This document shows positions 27,001 to 34,426 of a stretch of 64,000 nucleotides of DNA, one piece after another. The DNA is taken from positions 1 through 64,000 of the forward strand of contig UQHK01000004.1 in assembly GCA_900540855.1 (NCBI GenBank), given 5' to 3'. The position numbers and the translations under genes are program-made. The notes beneath the pieces were generated by a model. It was not told where the DNA came from. It did no database searches and saw nothing but the letters and a program-made list of their open reading frames with translations. The DNA comes from an uncultured Collinsella sp. (GTDB taxonomy: Bacteria; Actinomycetota; Coriobacteriia; Coriobacteriales; Coriobacteriaceae). The stretch's first letter is position 1. Each line of letters starts with the position of its first letter.

Positions 27001-27300
27001 GGAATGATCGACGTGGACAAGATAGAGGACGCAGGTGGCGGGCTGCAGGGCCATACTCGAGGCCGAGCTCGCGCACAGGGACGCGACCAAGAGGGCACGG
27101 CTGCTCAGGCAGGCGAGGCTCCCCGTGCACAAGTCGGCCGAGGGGTTCGACTGGTCGCACGTGCGGTTCTCCGAGGGCTGGGGCCGCGACGACATGCTTT
27201 CGCTGGGCTTCGTCGGCGCCCGCGAGGACCTCGTGTTCTTCGGCAAGACCGGCAGGGGCAAGACCCACATGGCCGTGGCCCTGGCGATGCGCACGGCCGC
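27001..27300 (+). pseudogene. istB-like ATPase N-terminal fragment
   Basis: From ATG 27004 (GGAGGGA upstream) the first frame reads MIDVDKIEDA, then shifts to a frame reading AILEAELAHRDATKRARLL, LPVHKSAEGFDW and LVFFGKTGRGKTHMAVALAM, the Walker A of the IS21 helper ATPase. After ~27300 the sequence becomes the antisense of another istB piece, so the gene is broken at least twice. Confidence 0.65.
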
Positions 27301-27678
27301 CGCCATCTGGTCGTCGCCGAACACCGCGCCCCACCGGCTGAACTCCAGGTTCGTGGTGATGACCACCGACTGCCGCTCGTAGGCGTCGGCGAACACCTAG
27401 AAGAGCGCGCGCGCCGTCGGGATCCAGCGGCAGGAAGCCGAGCTCGTCGATGACGAGCAGCCTAGCGCAGCCGATGAGCGCGGCCTCACGGTCAAGGCGC
27501 CCCTCGTCGCGGGCGCGCCGCAGCCGCATGACGAGCGATGACGCGGTGAAGAAGCGGGCCTCCATCCTCCGCTCGCACGCCAGCATGCACAGCGCCGAGG
27601 CCATGTGCGTCTTGCCGGTGCTGACGTCCCCCACCAGCACGAGGTCCTCGCAGAAACCAGTTTCATGGAGCGTTTCAT
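27301..27678 (-). pseudogene. istB-like ATPase central fragment
   Basis: Leftward istB sequence: LVGDVSTGKTHMASALCML (Walker A), LLVIDELGFLPLDPDGARAL (Walker B), then, after a frameshift and a TAG near 27400, VFADAYERQSVVITTNLEF and FGDDQMAAA. It ends at the junction with the oppositely oriented istB fragment. Non-functional. Confidence 0.65.
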
Positions 27679-27685
27679 TGAAAAT

Positions 27686-27728
27686 CCCCCTAATCTAGCA
27701 ACGGTTTAAAGTCTACTAGATTGGGGGG
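27686..27728. repeat. imperfect 13-bp inverted repeat
   Basis: CCCCCTAATCTAG (27686-27698) pairs with CTAGATTGGGGGG (27716-27728) at all but one wobble position, with a 17-base loop. It may be an IS end or part of the boundary of the ATPase gene at 27781. Confidence 0.5.
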
Positions 27729-27780
27729 ACGCGAGCCAAGTCGACAAAGGCAGTTAACCGGCAGCTATTCATGCCTCGAT

Positions 27781-29097
27781 TTAGAACCGCTCGAGAATCT
27801 CCGCAGCATTCTCTCGCAGATAGATATCTAGGTCCGGCACGGCAAACTGCACGTAGCCCCTCTGTGGTGCCTGAATAACCTCTCTTTGTAGCAATTTGGC
27901 CCTAATAGAGCTGATCTCATTGGTCTTTTTACCCATGCGCTTAGCAATCTCGGCTGATTTGGACTGTTGTTTATCCTCGCACATCGCCAAAAGGTATTTG
28001 ATATCGTTAAGTCCCAGTCCAGAAATCGCGGGCTCGTGAACAACATCGTGAAAACGAGCCTCTGCCAGCGCAATGCCTTCGGTGACATCGTGTTCGCTCA
28101 CAATGGCACTTTTGGCACGATGCAAGTTGGCGCGCTGCCAAATGGAATAACCGACCAGTTGCACCAGATAGGCATAGCCCTTAGTGGCCTTAGCGGCTCT
28201 CGACAGAAGATCGTCCTCTATGGTCAAGCCAGTCGCGATAAAGCTGTCGCCCATAGAGAGCGCTACCTCCACCTGGTTGATAGGCGCCAGATCTTCGGGG
28301 AGGGCACGACGCAAGAACGTAAGCGCCTTGCCGTTAATAAGATCCATAACACCGGCGGGTAAACCAGCAAAGGCAAGTGCGATATCTACTTTTTCCCCTA
28401 TCAAAAGCTGAACCGTAGACGCAATGGCACGCATATCGTCAATCGGAGCGTCCTGAACTTCATCGATGGCAATAAAAAGACCCTTGGATGACTTCGCCGC
28501 CGAACTCAGCAACTTTCTAAGGCTCGACTCTTTGGGTGCAACATCGACTTTCGCGGAAACAAAGCCGGCGTTTACGCCGACCGAAGCATTAGTCGCAAGG
28601 GAAGAATCAGCAACCTGATCCCTCAAGTCCAGCAATAGGTTAGGGCCAGCAGAGACAATAGCGGTCTTCCATCCAAGCTCTCGAGCACGATCCCTAAGAT
28701 CACAGAGCAAAACAGTTTTTCCGGAGCCCCTCGGTCCAGCAATGCGCATGAGCCTCGCAGGTGCACCAATTCCCGCATTCAAACTCTCGGTAAACTCAAG
28801 GGCGATATCATCACGACCAAGGGCACCGCAACCACTGCGCTTTGCCTCACAAGTATCAGCACGAGATTGCCCCCCTGGCGCCAAATACCTCGACCGCGAA
28901 GCTGTCCAATTCCCGATGGTCGGCATCGGTCCAGGCTCGGCAGCCTCTGAGACGCCCGACTCGCAGTACGTGGCCTTGTCTATAAACAGGCTTTCCGCAC
29001 TCACAGCATAAGAAGGCCCGTGCAACAAAACACAGAGGGAGGCGAGAGCGAAAAGTAGGATGCAACGGCGATGATGGTTCAACAAGACAACAGGCAT
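27781..29097 (-). CDS. ORC/Cdc6-like AAA+ ATPase with odd signal-like N-terminus
   Basis: The core from about residue 95 is a family of standalone P-loop ATPases: ALGRDDIALEF, Walker A GPRGSGKT, Walker B GLFIAIDEVQD, RRALPEDLAP, and a winged-helix tail (EIAKRMGKKTNEISSIRAKL). Relatives normally start just before the GRDD segment. Here the frame has a further ~90 residues beginning MPVVLLNHHRRC, with a hydrophobic stretch and SYAVSA, a signal-peptide look that does not suit a cytoplasmic ATPase. Either unrelated DNA was fused in frame, or translation starts internally (Met at residue 58 or later). Function unknown; relatives are often in accessory regions. Confidence 0.7.
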   Translation of the reverse strand: MPVVLLNHHRRCILLFALASLCVLLHGPSYAVSAESLFIDKATYCESGVSEAAEPGPMPTIGNWTASRSRYLAPGGQSRADTCEAKRSGCGALGRDDIALEFTESLNAGIGAPARLMRIAGPRGSGKTVLLCDLRDRARELGWKTAIVSAGPNLLLDLRDQVADSSLATNASVGVNAGFVSAKVDVAPKESSLRKLLSSAAKSSKGLFIAIDEVQDAPIDDMRAIASTVQLLIGEKVDIALAFAGLPAGVMDLINGKALTFLRRALPEDLAPINQVEVALSMGDSFIATGLTIEDDLLSRAAKATKGYAYLVQLVGYSIWQRANLHRAKSAIVSEHDVTEGIALAEARFHDVVHEPAISGLGLNDIKYLLAMCEDKQQSKSAEIAKRMGKKTNEISSIRAKLLQREVIQAPQRGYVQFAVPDLDIYLRENAAEILERF

Positions 29098-29893
29098 GAG
29101 TGCGCCGATCTACACGGCAAGCCAATAAACAGAATCGGAAAATGCCTGCTGGCAGTACTCATCAGTGTATTGAGATCAAATCCTAGCTCAGACTCATAGC
29201 AGATAGAATCCTGTAACAGCGAGAAAAGTCAACGTAAATCGTTTAAGTATGCGGCAAGCGGAGAGAGTGCATGAGCGCCGGCAGAGGACATCAAAAACCT
29301 CCAGCTCAGCCTATCTATCAATAATGCCAGCCCATACAGCAACGCAAGGGCGCATATCTACAATCCAAAAGACCAGCAATCAATATGGCTGGAGAAAGTC
29401 GGTAAGGCAGTTTCGCTAACTTATCATGGCAATAGCAAACGCATTTACCGAAAAATCGCCAAAAAAATGCCCCAATGTTTCGCTTGTATCAGAGGCGGTT
29501 GGGGCTTCACCGATAGAATAGTCTTACTTGCTAATTCGGAACTATGGCTAGGCTGTTTCACCATGAACAATACATCCTTGATTGGCAACTTCATCCGGGC
29601 GGGACTGGCCCGGCTGGTCGCCCAGGGGGTTCATCGGAGATCCCGGTGCCGGATCGAACACTTCCAAGCCCAGCGGCTGGGCAACAACGAACGAATTTCA
29701 GGCGTCGCTAGGAATGACCGCAATCCAACGATCCAGGAAATCGTCCGCAGCCGCCCACCATCTTGGAATAGCCGGTAATCAGTTTAGTGCGATAATCTCT
29801 ATAAACTTCATTTCCATCTTTAGACATTCTAATCTTGATTTAATATCAAGTTTTCTATATATAGTAATAGAGATTGCATTCAAGGAGGATAGC
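29098..29893. other. intergenic region with 53-bp repeat and GC-rich unknown segment
   Basis: About 800 bases between the AAA+ gene and the ATPase of the defence-like set. It has the second 53-bp repeat (29464-29516) inside a rightward open frame whose upstream part (RIYRKIAKKMPQCFACIRG) reads like protein, and a GC-rich stretch (29580-29780) with partial open frames on both strands that matched nothing I recognise. The last ~110 bases are AT-rich and probably hold the promoter of the gene at 29894. Confidence 0.4.
29464..29516. repeat. 53-bp dispersed repeat, copy 2
   Basis: Second copy of 23282-23334. The outer arms are GCCCCAA/TTGGGGC here. On the minus strand it ends in ATTTTTTT, so it could act as a terminator for leftward transcripts. 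Rightward it reads MPQCFACIRG then G-WGF. Confidence 0.8.
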
Positions 29894-31420
29894 ATGATCC
29901 GCATTCGCTCTATAGCGCTTTCAAACGTAAAAAACGTTGTTAACGGCTCGATAAGCTTCAAGGACAGCCCCTTCGGTTCCAGCGTGATGGGAATATACGG
30001 CCAGAACGGGTCGGGCAAGACCGCCGTCGTCGAATCCCTCGCGCGAGTCCAGGATTTAATGTGCGGCTTCCCACTCGACCGCGAAAGTGTCGATCTGATC
30101 GGGCCCTCTGCCAAGTGTGCCAGAATCAGCATCGAGGCAGAGGTGACAGAGGGCTCTCCCTCCTCTCTTGGCTTCGTAGACGGGCTCGGCGACACCGTGG
30201 CAGCAGGGAAGCCCTTCATGGTCTGTTACTCGTTCTCCTTCGACAGACTTGACGACAGGCCACGCCTCCTCTCCGAGAATCTCTCCGTCCGCGCCAATAG
30301 GCTCGTCAAGAGGACTCTCGCAGCCTATGATGCGGCCGATACCGAAGATACCCAGAACATGAAGCCCGTCATCCGGTGGCGGGCGCTCAGGAACCTCGCT
30401 GGAAGGGATGCCGACCTCGATCTCACCGTGGCACGGCGCTCTCCCGACTTGCAGGCTTCATCGAGGCTGTTCTCAAACGCCATGGTCAACTTCGCGGTCG
30501 CTGCAAGAAAGTCCTATCTTGAGCGCCATGAGAATAGCTCCCTATCAGAGGCGGCTAAAACGGCGTACGAGAGCGTATTGGTTCCGTTCATGGACTCCAC
30601 AACGCTGCTGAACAGATTCGCTGACGACAAAATGAGGGTCTGTGGCACGCGTCGAAGCGCTGCGTTAGCGTTCGACATCCACCTGCTCGCCTCCCCGGGC
30701 AGCAGCGCAGGTGGATGGCCACCCGAAGAGGCGAAAGAAACCCCCGTCATCCGCGACGTATCGCTCCCCATCGATCAGACAACGGTCCTTCCCTTGGAGG
30801 TATGTGAATCGGTTCGCAAGACTATCGAGACCATCAACTGTGCGCTTAGGGCAATCGTTCCGGGGCTCAGCATCCAAGTGAATACCCTTCACCGCGAAAC
30901 GATGGAGGATGGCGTCCCAGGCGAGCGCGTTGAACTCCTGTCCTGCCGACAGGGAATCCATGTCCCTTTCAGAACCGAATCGGAGGGCATCAAGAAGATC
31001 GCGTCAATGCTCGGATGGCTGATAAACGTCTACAACGACGACAGCGCCTGCCTCGTCGTGGATGAGATCGACTCCGGAGTGTTCGAGTTCCTGCTCGGTG
31101 AGCTCCTCGAGGTCGTAACAGAGCAGGGAAAGGGCCAGTTAATTTTCACAGCCCACAATCTTCGCGCGCTCGAGTGTCTTCCCGTCGGATGCCTCGTCTT
31201 CTCTACCTCAAACCCCAACAACCGCTACATCGGGTTCCGGGGCATGGCCCCCTCAAACAACCTCAGGAACCAATACCTGAGAGCCATCAACCTCGGAGGC
31301 CAAAAGGAACAGCTCTACGAGCCGACCAGAACCTCCGCAATAGGCTCCGCACTCCTTGAGGCGGGAAGCCCACAAGACCTCGATTTCGACTCCCTCCTGT
31401 CCTCCATGGGGGGCGAGTAA
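29894..31420 (+). CDS. AAA_15/AAA_21-type ATPase of a two-gene defence-like system
   Basis: A 508-residue ABC/SMC-type ATPase: Walker A GIYGQNGSGKTAVVE near residue 35, a signature-like TESEGIKKIASML, Walker B ACLVVDEIDSG and a histidine switch FTAHN. This is the arrangement in ATPases of AbiL, PARIS (AriA) and related phage-defence pairs, which sense infection and control a nuclease. ATG 29894 has an AAGGAGG 5 bases upstream; a longer open frame to 29582 is not supported. The TOPRIM gene starts 2 bases after the stop, so the two are cotranslated. Composition is GC-richer than the upstream intergenic DNA. The family is clear; the specific system is not. Confidence 0.8.
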   Translation: MIRIRSIALSNVKNVVNGSISFKDSPFGSSVMGIYGQNGSGKTAVVESLARVQDLMCGFPLDRESVDLIGPSAKCARISIEAEVTEGSPSSLGFVDGLGDTVAAGKPFMVCYSFSFDRLDDRPRLLSENLSVRANRLVKRTLAAYDAADTEDTQNMKPVIRWRALRNLAGRDADLDLTVARRSPDLQASSRLFSNAMVNFAVAARKSYLERHENSSLSEAAKTAYESVLVPFMDSTTLLNRFADDKMRVCGTRRSAALAFDIHLLASPGSSAGGWPPEEAKETPVIRDVSLPIDQTTVLPLEVCESVRKTIETINCALRAIVPGLSIQVNTLHRETMEDGVPGERVELLSCRQGIHVPFRTESEGIKKIASMLGWLINVYNDDSACLVVDEIDSGVFEFLLGELLEVVTEQGKGQLIFTAHNLRALECLPVGCLVFSTSNPNNRYIGFRGMAPSNNLRNQYLRAINLGGQKEQLYEPTRTSAIGSALLEAGSPQDLDFDSLLSSMGGE

Positions 31421-31422
31421 CC

Positions 31423-32199
31423 ATGGCGAGAGAGAAGCGTGTCGTCCTGATTCTCGTGGAGGGACCAAGCGATGAAAACGCACTCCTCGAACCAATGCAG
31501 GCTGCACTCGACCTCGCCGCAGATGGCGCATCACCCGAAGCGAGGTCGCTCGCCTTTCATTGCGACGTCACCACGGTACTGCCGTTCACATGGGAGACCT
31601 CCTTCACCGTCAAAGAAAGAGTGCGCGACACCGTGCGCCAGTTCGTCATCGATCGCATAGCGACGCGGCATGAGTACGAATGGACCGACCTCGACCGGAT
31701 TATCCATATCGTCGACCTGGACGGCGCCTTCATACCAAACGAGCGTATCGTCGAGGGGCGCTGCGAGGGGTTTACCTATGGGTGCGACTCTATCATTGCC
31801 AAAAACATCTCTGAAGTGATAGACAGAAACGCGAGAAAGTCCGCCGCGATGCTTGAGCTCGCAGGCACGCGCGAGCTCAAGCATCGAAAGCGCGCAGTCC
31901 CCTATAGCGTCTACTTCATGTCCCGCAACCTCGAACACGCGCTCTACGGCTCCGCACGCGAGTTCAGCGATGAGGAGAAGAAACGATTGTCCGCGGCTTT
32001 TGGCAAGAAATACCGAAACGACCCCAAGGGTTTCATCGAACTGCTACAAAGCGAAGAGGTGAAGGTTCCGGGCGACACCGTGAAAGAAACGTGGTGCTAT
32101 GCCCAGCAAAGCACCAACTCCCTCCACCGGGGCTCAAATCTTCACCTCTTTTTCTCTAGCTTTGAGCCGGAATCGTCACCGCGACCATCCGCTCCTTAG
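31423..32199 (+). CDS. TOPRIM-like nuclease partner of the ATPase
   Basis: A 258-residue protein. LILVEGPSDENALL at residues ~8-21 gives the conserved Glu of a TOPRIM fold, and RIIHIVDLDGAFIPN supplies the D-x-D. YFMSRNLEHALYG marks the second half. TOPRIM proteins cut DNA or RNA using bound metal. Encoded 2 bases after the ATPase, it resembles AriB or AbiLii effectors in layout, but the sequence is not confidently either (no clear DUF4435 or RloB signature). The likely model is an ATPase-held effector released or activated on infection. Confidence 0.65.
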   Translation: MAREKRVVLILVEGPSDENALLEPMQAALDLAADGASPEARSLAFHCDVTTVLPFTWETSFTVKERVRDTVRQFVIDRIATRHEYEWTDLDRIIHIVDLDGAFIPNERIVEGRCEGFTYGCDSIIAKNISEVIDRNARKSAAMLELAGTRELKHRKRAVPYSVYFMSRNLEHALYGSAREFSDEEKKRLSAAFGKKYRNDPKGFIELLQSEEVKVPGDTVKETWCYAQQSTNSLHRGSNLHLFFSSFEPESSPRPSAP

Positions 32200-32307
32200 G
32201 GGCAAAAGCCCGAATACCGTGCTGAGGGGCATGCGAGATGAACGGCTTTCAGTAGTCGCTGTTCCTCGTTTTAATAACAGGATTTTTCGAAATGGAAAGA
32301 AATTTTG

Positions 32308-32868
32308 ATGTACATTTTCTGGGATAACTCAAACATTCATTACGCCGGGCTCAATAGTGTACTGCCCATAAAAGAGCCCACTGTCGATCGCGGCAAGTAT
32401 CGCACCTATTTCAAAGGCCTGCTGAGCCTCGTCTCTCGTGGCAGAACCGTCGAAGCGGTCTATTTAGCCGGAAGCATCCCTCCAGGGGATGACGCTCTTT
32501 GGGATGCGGTCAAAAAACTTGGGATCAAAACCACGCTGATTCCTCGCAGTGAGTCAGATGGCGAGGCAGAGGCAACCGACCACGCACTTCAGACGGACCT
32601 ACTCAGACTGGGCTACGATGTCCCGAAGCCGGGCACCATCGCCCTGCTTACTGGTGACGGTGCGGGCATTAATTCTGGAAAAGGCTTTTTGGCAGATGCG
32701 AAGAGGCTGGCTGAGCGCGGTTGGAAGTTCGAAGTCTACTCTTGGGATGCTGCCTGCAACTCGAAGCTACGGGAGTTTGCCCAGCTGAATGGGAAATACA
32801 TTAAGCTCGAAGACTACTATGAGAGCATTACATATATCGTGGGGGGAAGACGCCCCGTCGCATTGTAA
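32308..32868 (+). CDS. NYN-domain (PIN-like) ribonuclease
   Basis: A 186-residue protein beginning MYIFWDNSNIHYAGL, with EAEATDHALQTDLLRLGYD and ALLTGDGAGINSGKGF: the acidic residues of NYN/PIN-like nucleases (Asp in WDNSN, Asp in ATDHAL, Asp in TGDG). ATG 32308 follows GGAAAG; TTG 32305 is the alternative. It lies 108 bases after the TOPRIM gene on the same strand, so it may belong to the same defence module or be a separate RNA-processing gene. Nearly full-length for a single-domain NYN protein. Confidence 0.8.
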   Translation: MYIFWDNSNIHYAGLNSVLPIKEPTVDRGKYRTYFKGLLSLVSRGRTVEAVYLAGSIPPGDDALWDAVKKLGIKTTLIPRSESDGEAEATDHALQTDLLRLGYDVPKPGTIALLTGDGAGINSGKGFLADAKRLAERGWKFEVYSWDAACNSKLREFAQLNGKYIKLEDYYESITYIVGGRRPVAL

Positions 32869-33090
32869 GTAATAAAAAAGCAATGATGGGATGCGATTCG
32901 TACAGACTTGTTGCTGGCACACCGGAAGGGCACAGCTCTTGGCACACCCTCCGTGTGGTGGCTGCGCCCTCTCCTTAACTCCTGGCGCGGGTGATGTCCA
33001 CCTTTAGATGGAACTGACCGCAAAAACAGATGAAGCTTTAACCTCATCCAATAACCACTGCCCAACAGTCGGCCCGTATACACCGAAATA
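32869..33090. other. intergenic, nothing assigned
   Basis: About 220 bases between converging genes. A GC-rich middle part (32920-33010) resembles coding DNA on neither strand convincingly. No terminator with a T-run was found. Confidence 0.3.
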
Positions 33091-33771
33091 TCAGCAACCA
33101 ACGAAGTTTAACAAATGCATAAACAAGATTGCGGAAGCCATTGCCAGGAACACACTTGCCAATGAGGCCAGCAAATAGATCTCAGCAAAATCCTTATCAC
33201 TTTCCAGCCGCTTGAAACGTGCGATACCTTTTGCGGTAAAAATAAATGCTATATTCGGATATTGGTTTAGCAGAGAAAGGGTCGCGACGATTAGCCTTTC
33301 AAATATTCCGATCCACTTGCCAGAATATACAATTGATGCCTCTTCAGATTGCTCAACATCGACGCTTCGAAGCGACTGAAGCACCTTTGCAATAACGATG
33401 CTACAAGGGCGCCCGCAAAAGCATAGCGTCGAAATCCAAAATAGCTCAACTCCATGGGTATCTAAGAGATTCAAAGCGATTGGCCGCATGGCCCACAGAT
33501 GGCAGCATGTAGCACTCAGCATAAGCAGAATTACAACATGCAGCACTTGATCGACTAGGAAACTACCGATCGGAGAAAGACCGCGCCCTGCAATCGCTCC
33601 TCTCGGGCGCCCATCAATAATCCAATGTGAAAGGGCAAGTACTATAAAGGACGCAACAATGGCGGCTGCGCTCACCTCAAACAGAAGAAGCACTGTTGTA
33701 GCGGTGTCGGCTGCGTAAATTAAACAGTGCAAGCTAAGGTCAATTCCGCTTTCTTCTTTTTCCGCTGCCAT
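33091..33771 (-). CDS. DUF3307-like membrane protein
   Basis: A 226-residue protein with five or so hydrophobic segments. LSHWIIDGRPRG followed by SFLVDQVLHVVILLML is the pattern of DUF3307 proteins, which are often encoded beside a SatD-like protein. Function unknown; relatives are common in mobile regions. The ATG at 33771 (MAAEKEESGIDLSL) makes a shorter N-terminus than some homologues. It lies 61 bases after the 134-residue gene at 33832-34236, likely one transcript. Confidence 0.65.
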   Translation of the reverse strand: MAAEKEESGIDLSLHCLIYAADTATTVLLLFEVSAAAIVASFIVLALSHWIIDGRPRGAIAGRGLSPIGSFLVDQVLHVVILLMLSATCCHLWAMRPIALNLLDTHGVELFWISTLCFCGRPCSIVIAKVLQSLRSVDVEQSEEASIVYSGKWIGIFERLIVATLSLLNQYPNIAFIFTAKGIARFKRLESDKDFAEIYLLASLASVFLAMASAILFMHLLNFVGC

Positions 33772-33831
33772 CTTATTCGATTGAAAATAAAAGTCGAACA
33801 GCAGATGAAAAAAGGAGACATCCGAACACTC

Positions 33832-34236
33832 TCATGACGTCTCCATATCATTTAAGAGGTGAACAGCAAAAGCCGCCAGCTCCCTCTCTCTTACAATATT
33901 CGCGATTCTAAGGCTCTTCTCAAGCCCCTGCCTCGTCTTCCCCATCGCAACACCCATTTGTCCCGCAAGCCCCACATGACTAGCCCTGATGCTATCCACA
34001 TTGAGATTGAGCGAAGCTCCCAACGTCACCGGCACGCAATCAATGGGCTTGTTTTCAGCGCCATACTTTTTTGCCATACGTCTTTCGAAAAGTACAACGC
34101 ATCTCTCACTCAAAGCCGCGGCTCTGTCCTCATGCAATACGAGAGATCGCAGCAACTCAACTACCTCACAATTATTACGCTGTGACTCATTTCTACGATT
34201 TATTATTTCCAGGCAGCCCGACAGCCCGACATGCAC
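33832..34236 (-). CDS. hypothetical protein, possibly truncated SatD-like
   Basis: A 134-codon frame from a GTG (34236), with a TGA not far upstream and no ATG, so the start is doubtful. The C-terminal part (HVGLAGQMGVAMGKTRQGLEKSLRIANI) could be a helix-turn-helix. In other genomes DUF3307 genes follow SatD genes of ~210 codons with an HTH-like end, so this may be the C-terminal part of a SatD gene whose 5' end has decayed. This is inference from position; no SatD N-terminal motif is seen. Confidence 0.4.
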   Translation of the reverse strand: MHVGLSGCLEIINRRNESQRNNCEVVELLRSLVLHEDRAAALSERCVVLFERRMAKKYGAENKPIDCVPVTLGASLNLNVDSIRASHVGLAGQMGVAMGKTRQGLEKSLRIANIVRERELAAFAVHLLNDMETS

Positions 34237-34321
34237 AACTCTTTCTCTCGAGAAATGCCCAAAGCATCAATGATCTTCAAATCGCCGTACTTATATTCAT
34301 CTAACTTCCATTCCTCATGGC

Positions 34322-34352
34322 AACGATAGCAACCGATTTAGTTGCTATCGTT
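34322..34352. promoter_or_regulatory. perfect 12-bp hairpin, operator or terminator
   Basis: AACGATAGCAAC (34322-34333) and its exact complement (34341-34352) enclose CGATTTA. Only TATTTG follows on the plus strand. It stands between the DUF3307 gene pair and the glycosyltransferase operon that ends at 34427, so it could terminate that operon weakly or serve as an operator for the pair. Confidence 0.5.
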
Positions 34353-34426
34353 TATTTGCAACTGTTTTAGTTTCTTGTTGATGAATACACCTGCAATCGT
34401 TGCGTTACTACACAGTATCCTTCGCA

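Larger units (their letters stand above)
26870..27728. mobile_element. rearranged IS21-family remnant
   Basis: Contains two TTGAGCACG repeats (within 26900-26935), as in the multiple terminal repeats of IS21 elements, then istB N-terminal sequence rightward (27001-27300) meeting istB middle sequence leftward (27301-27678). istA is absent. The head-to-head arrangement implies inversion or joining of two copies. An imperfect hairpin (27686-27728) lies at the right end. Confidence 0.6.
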
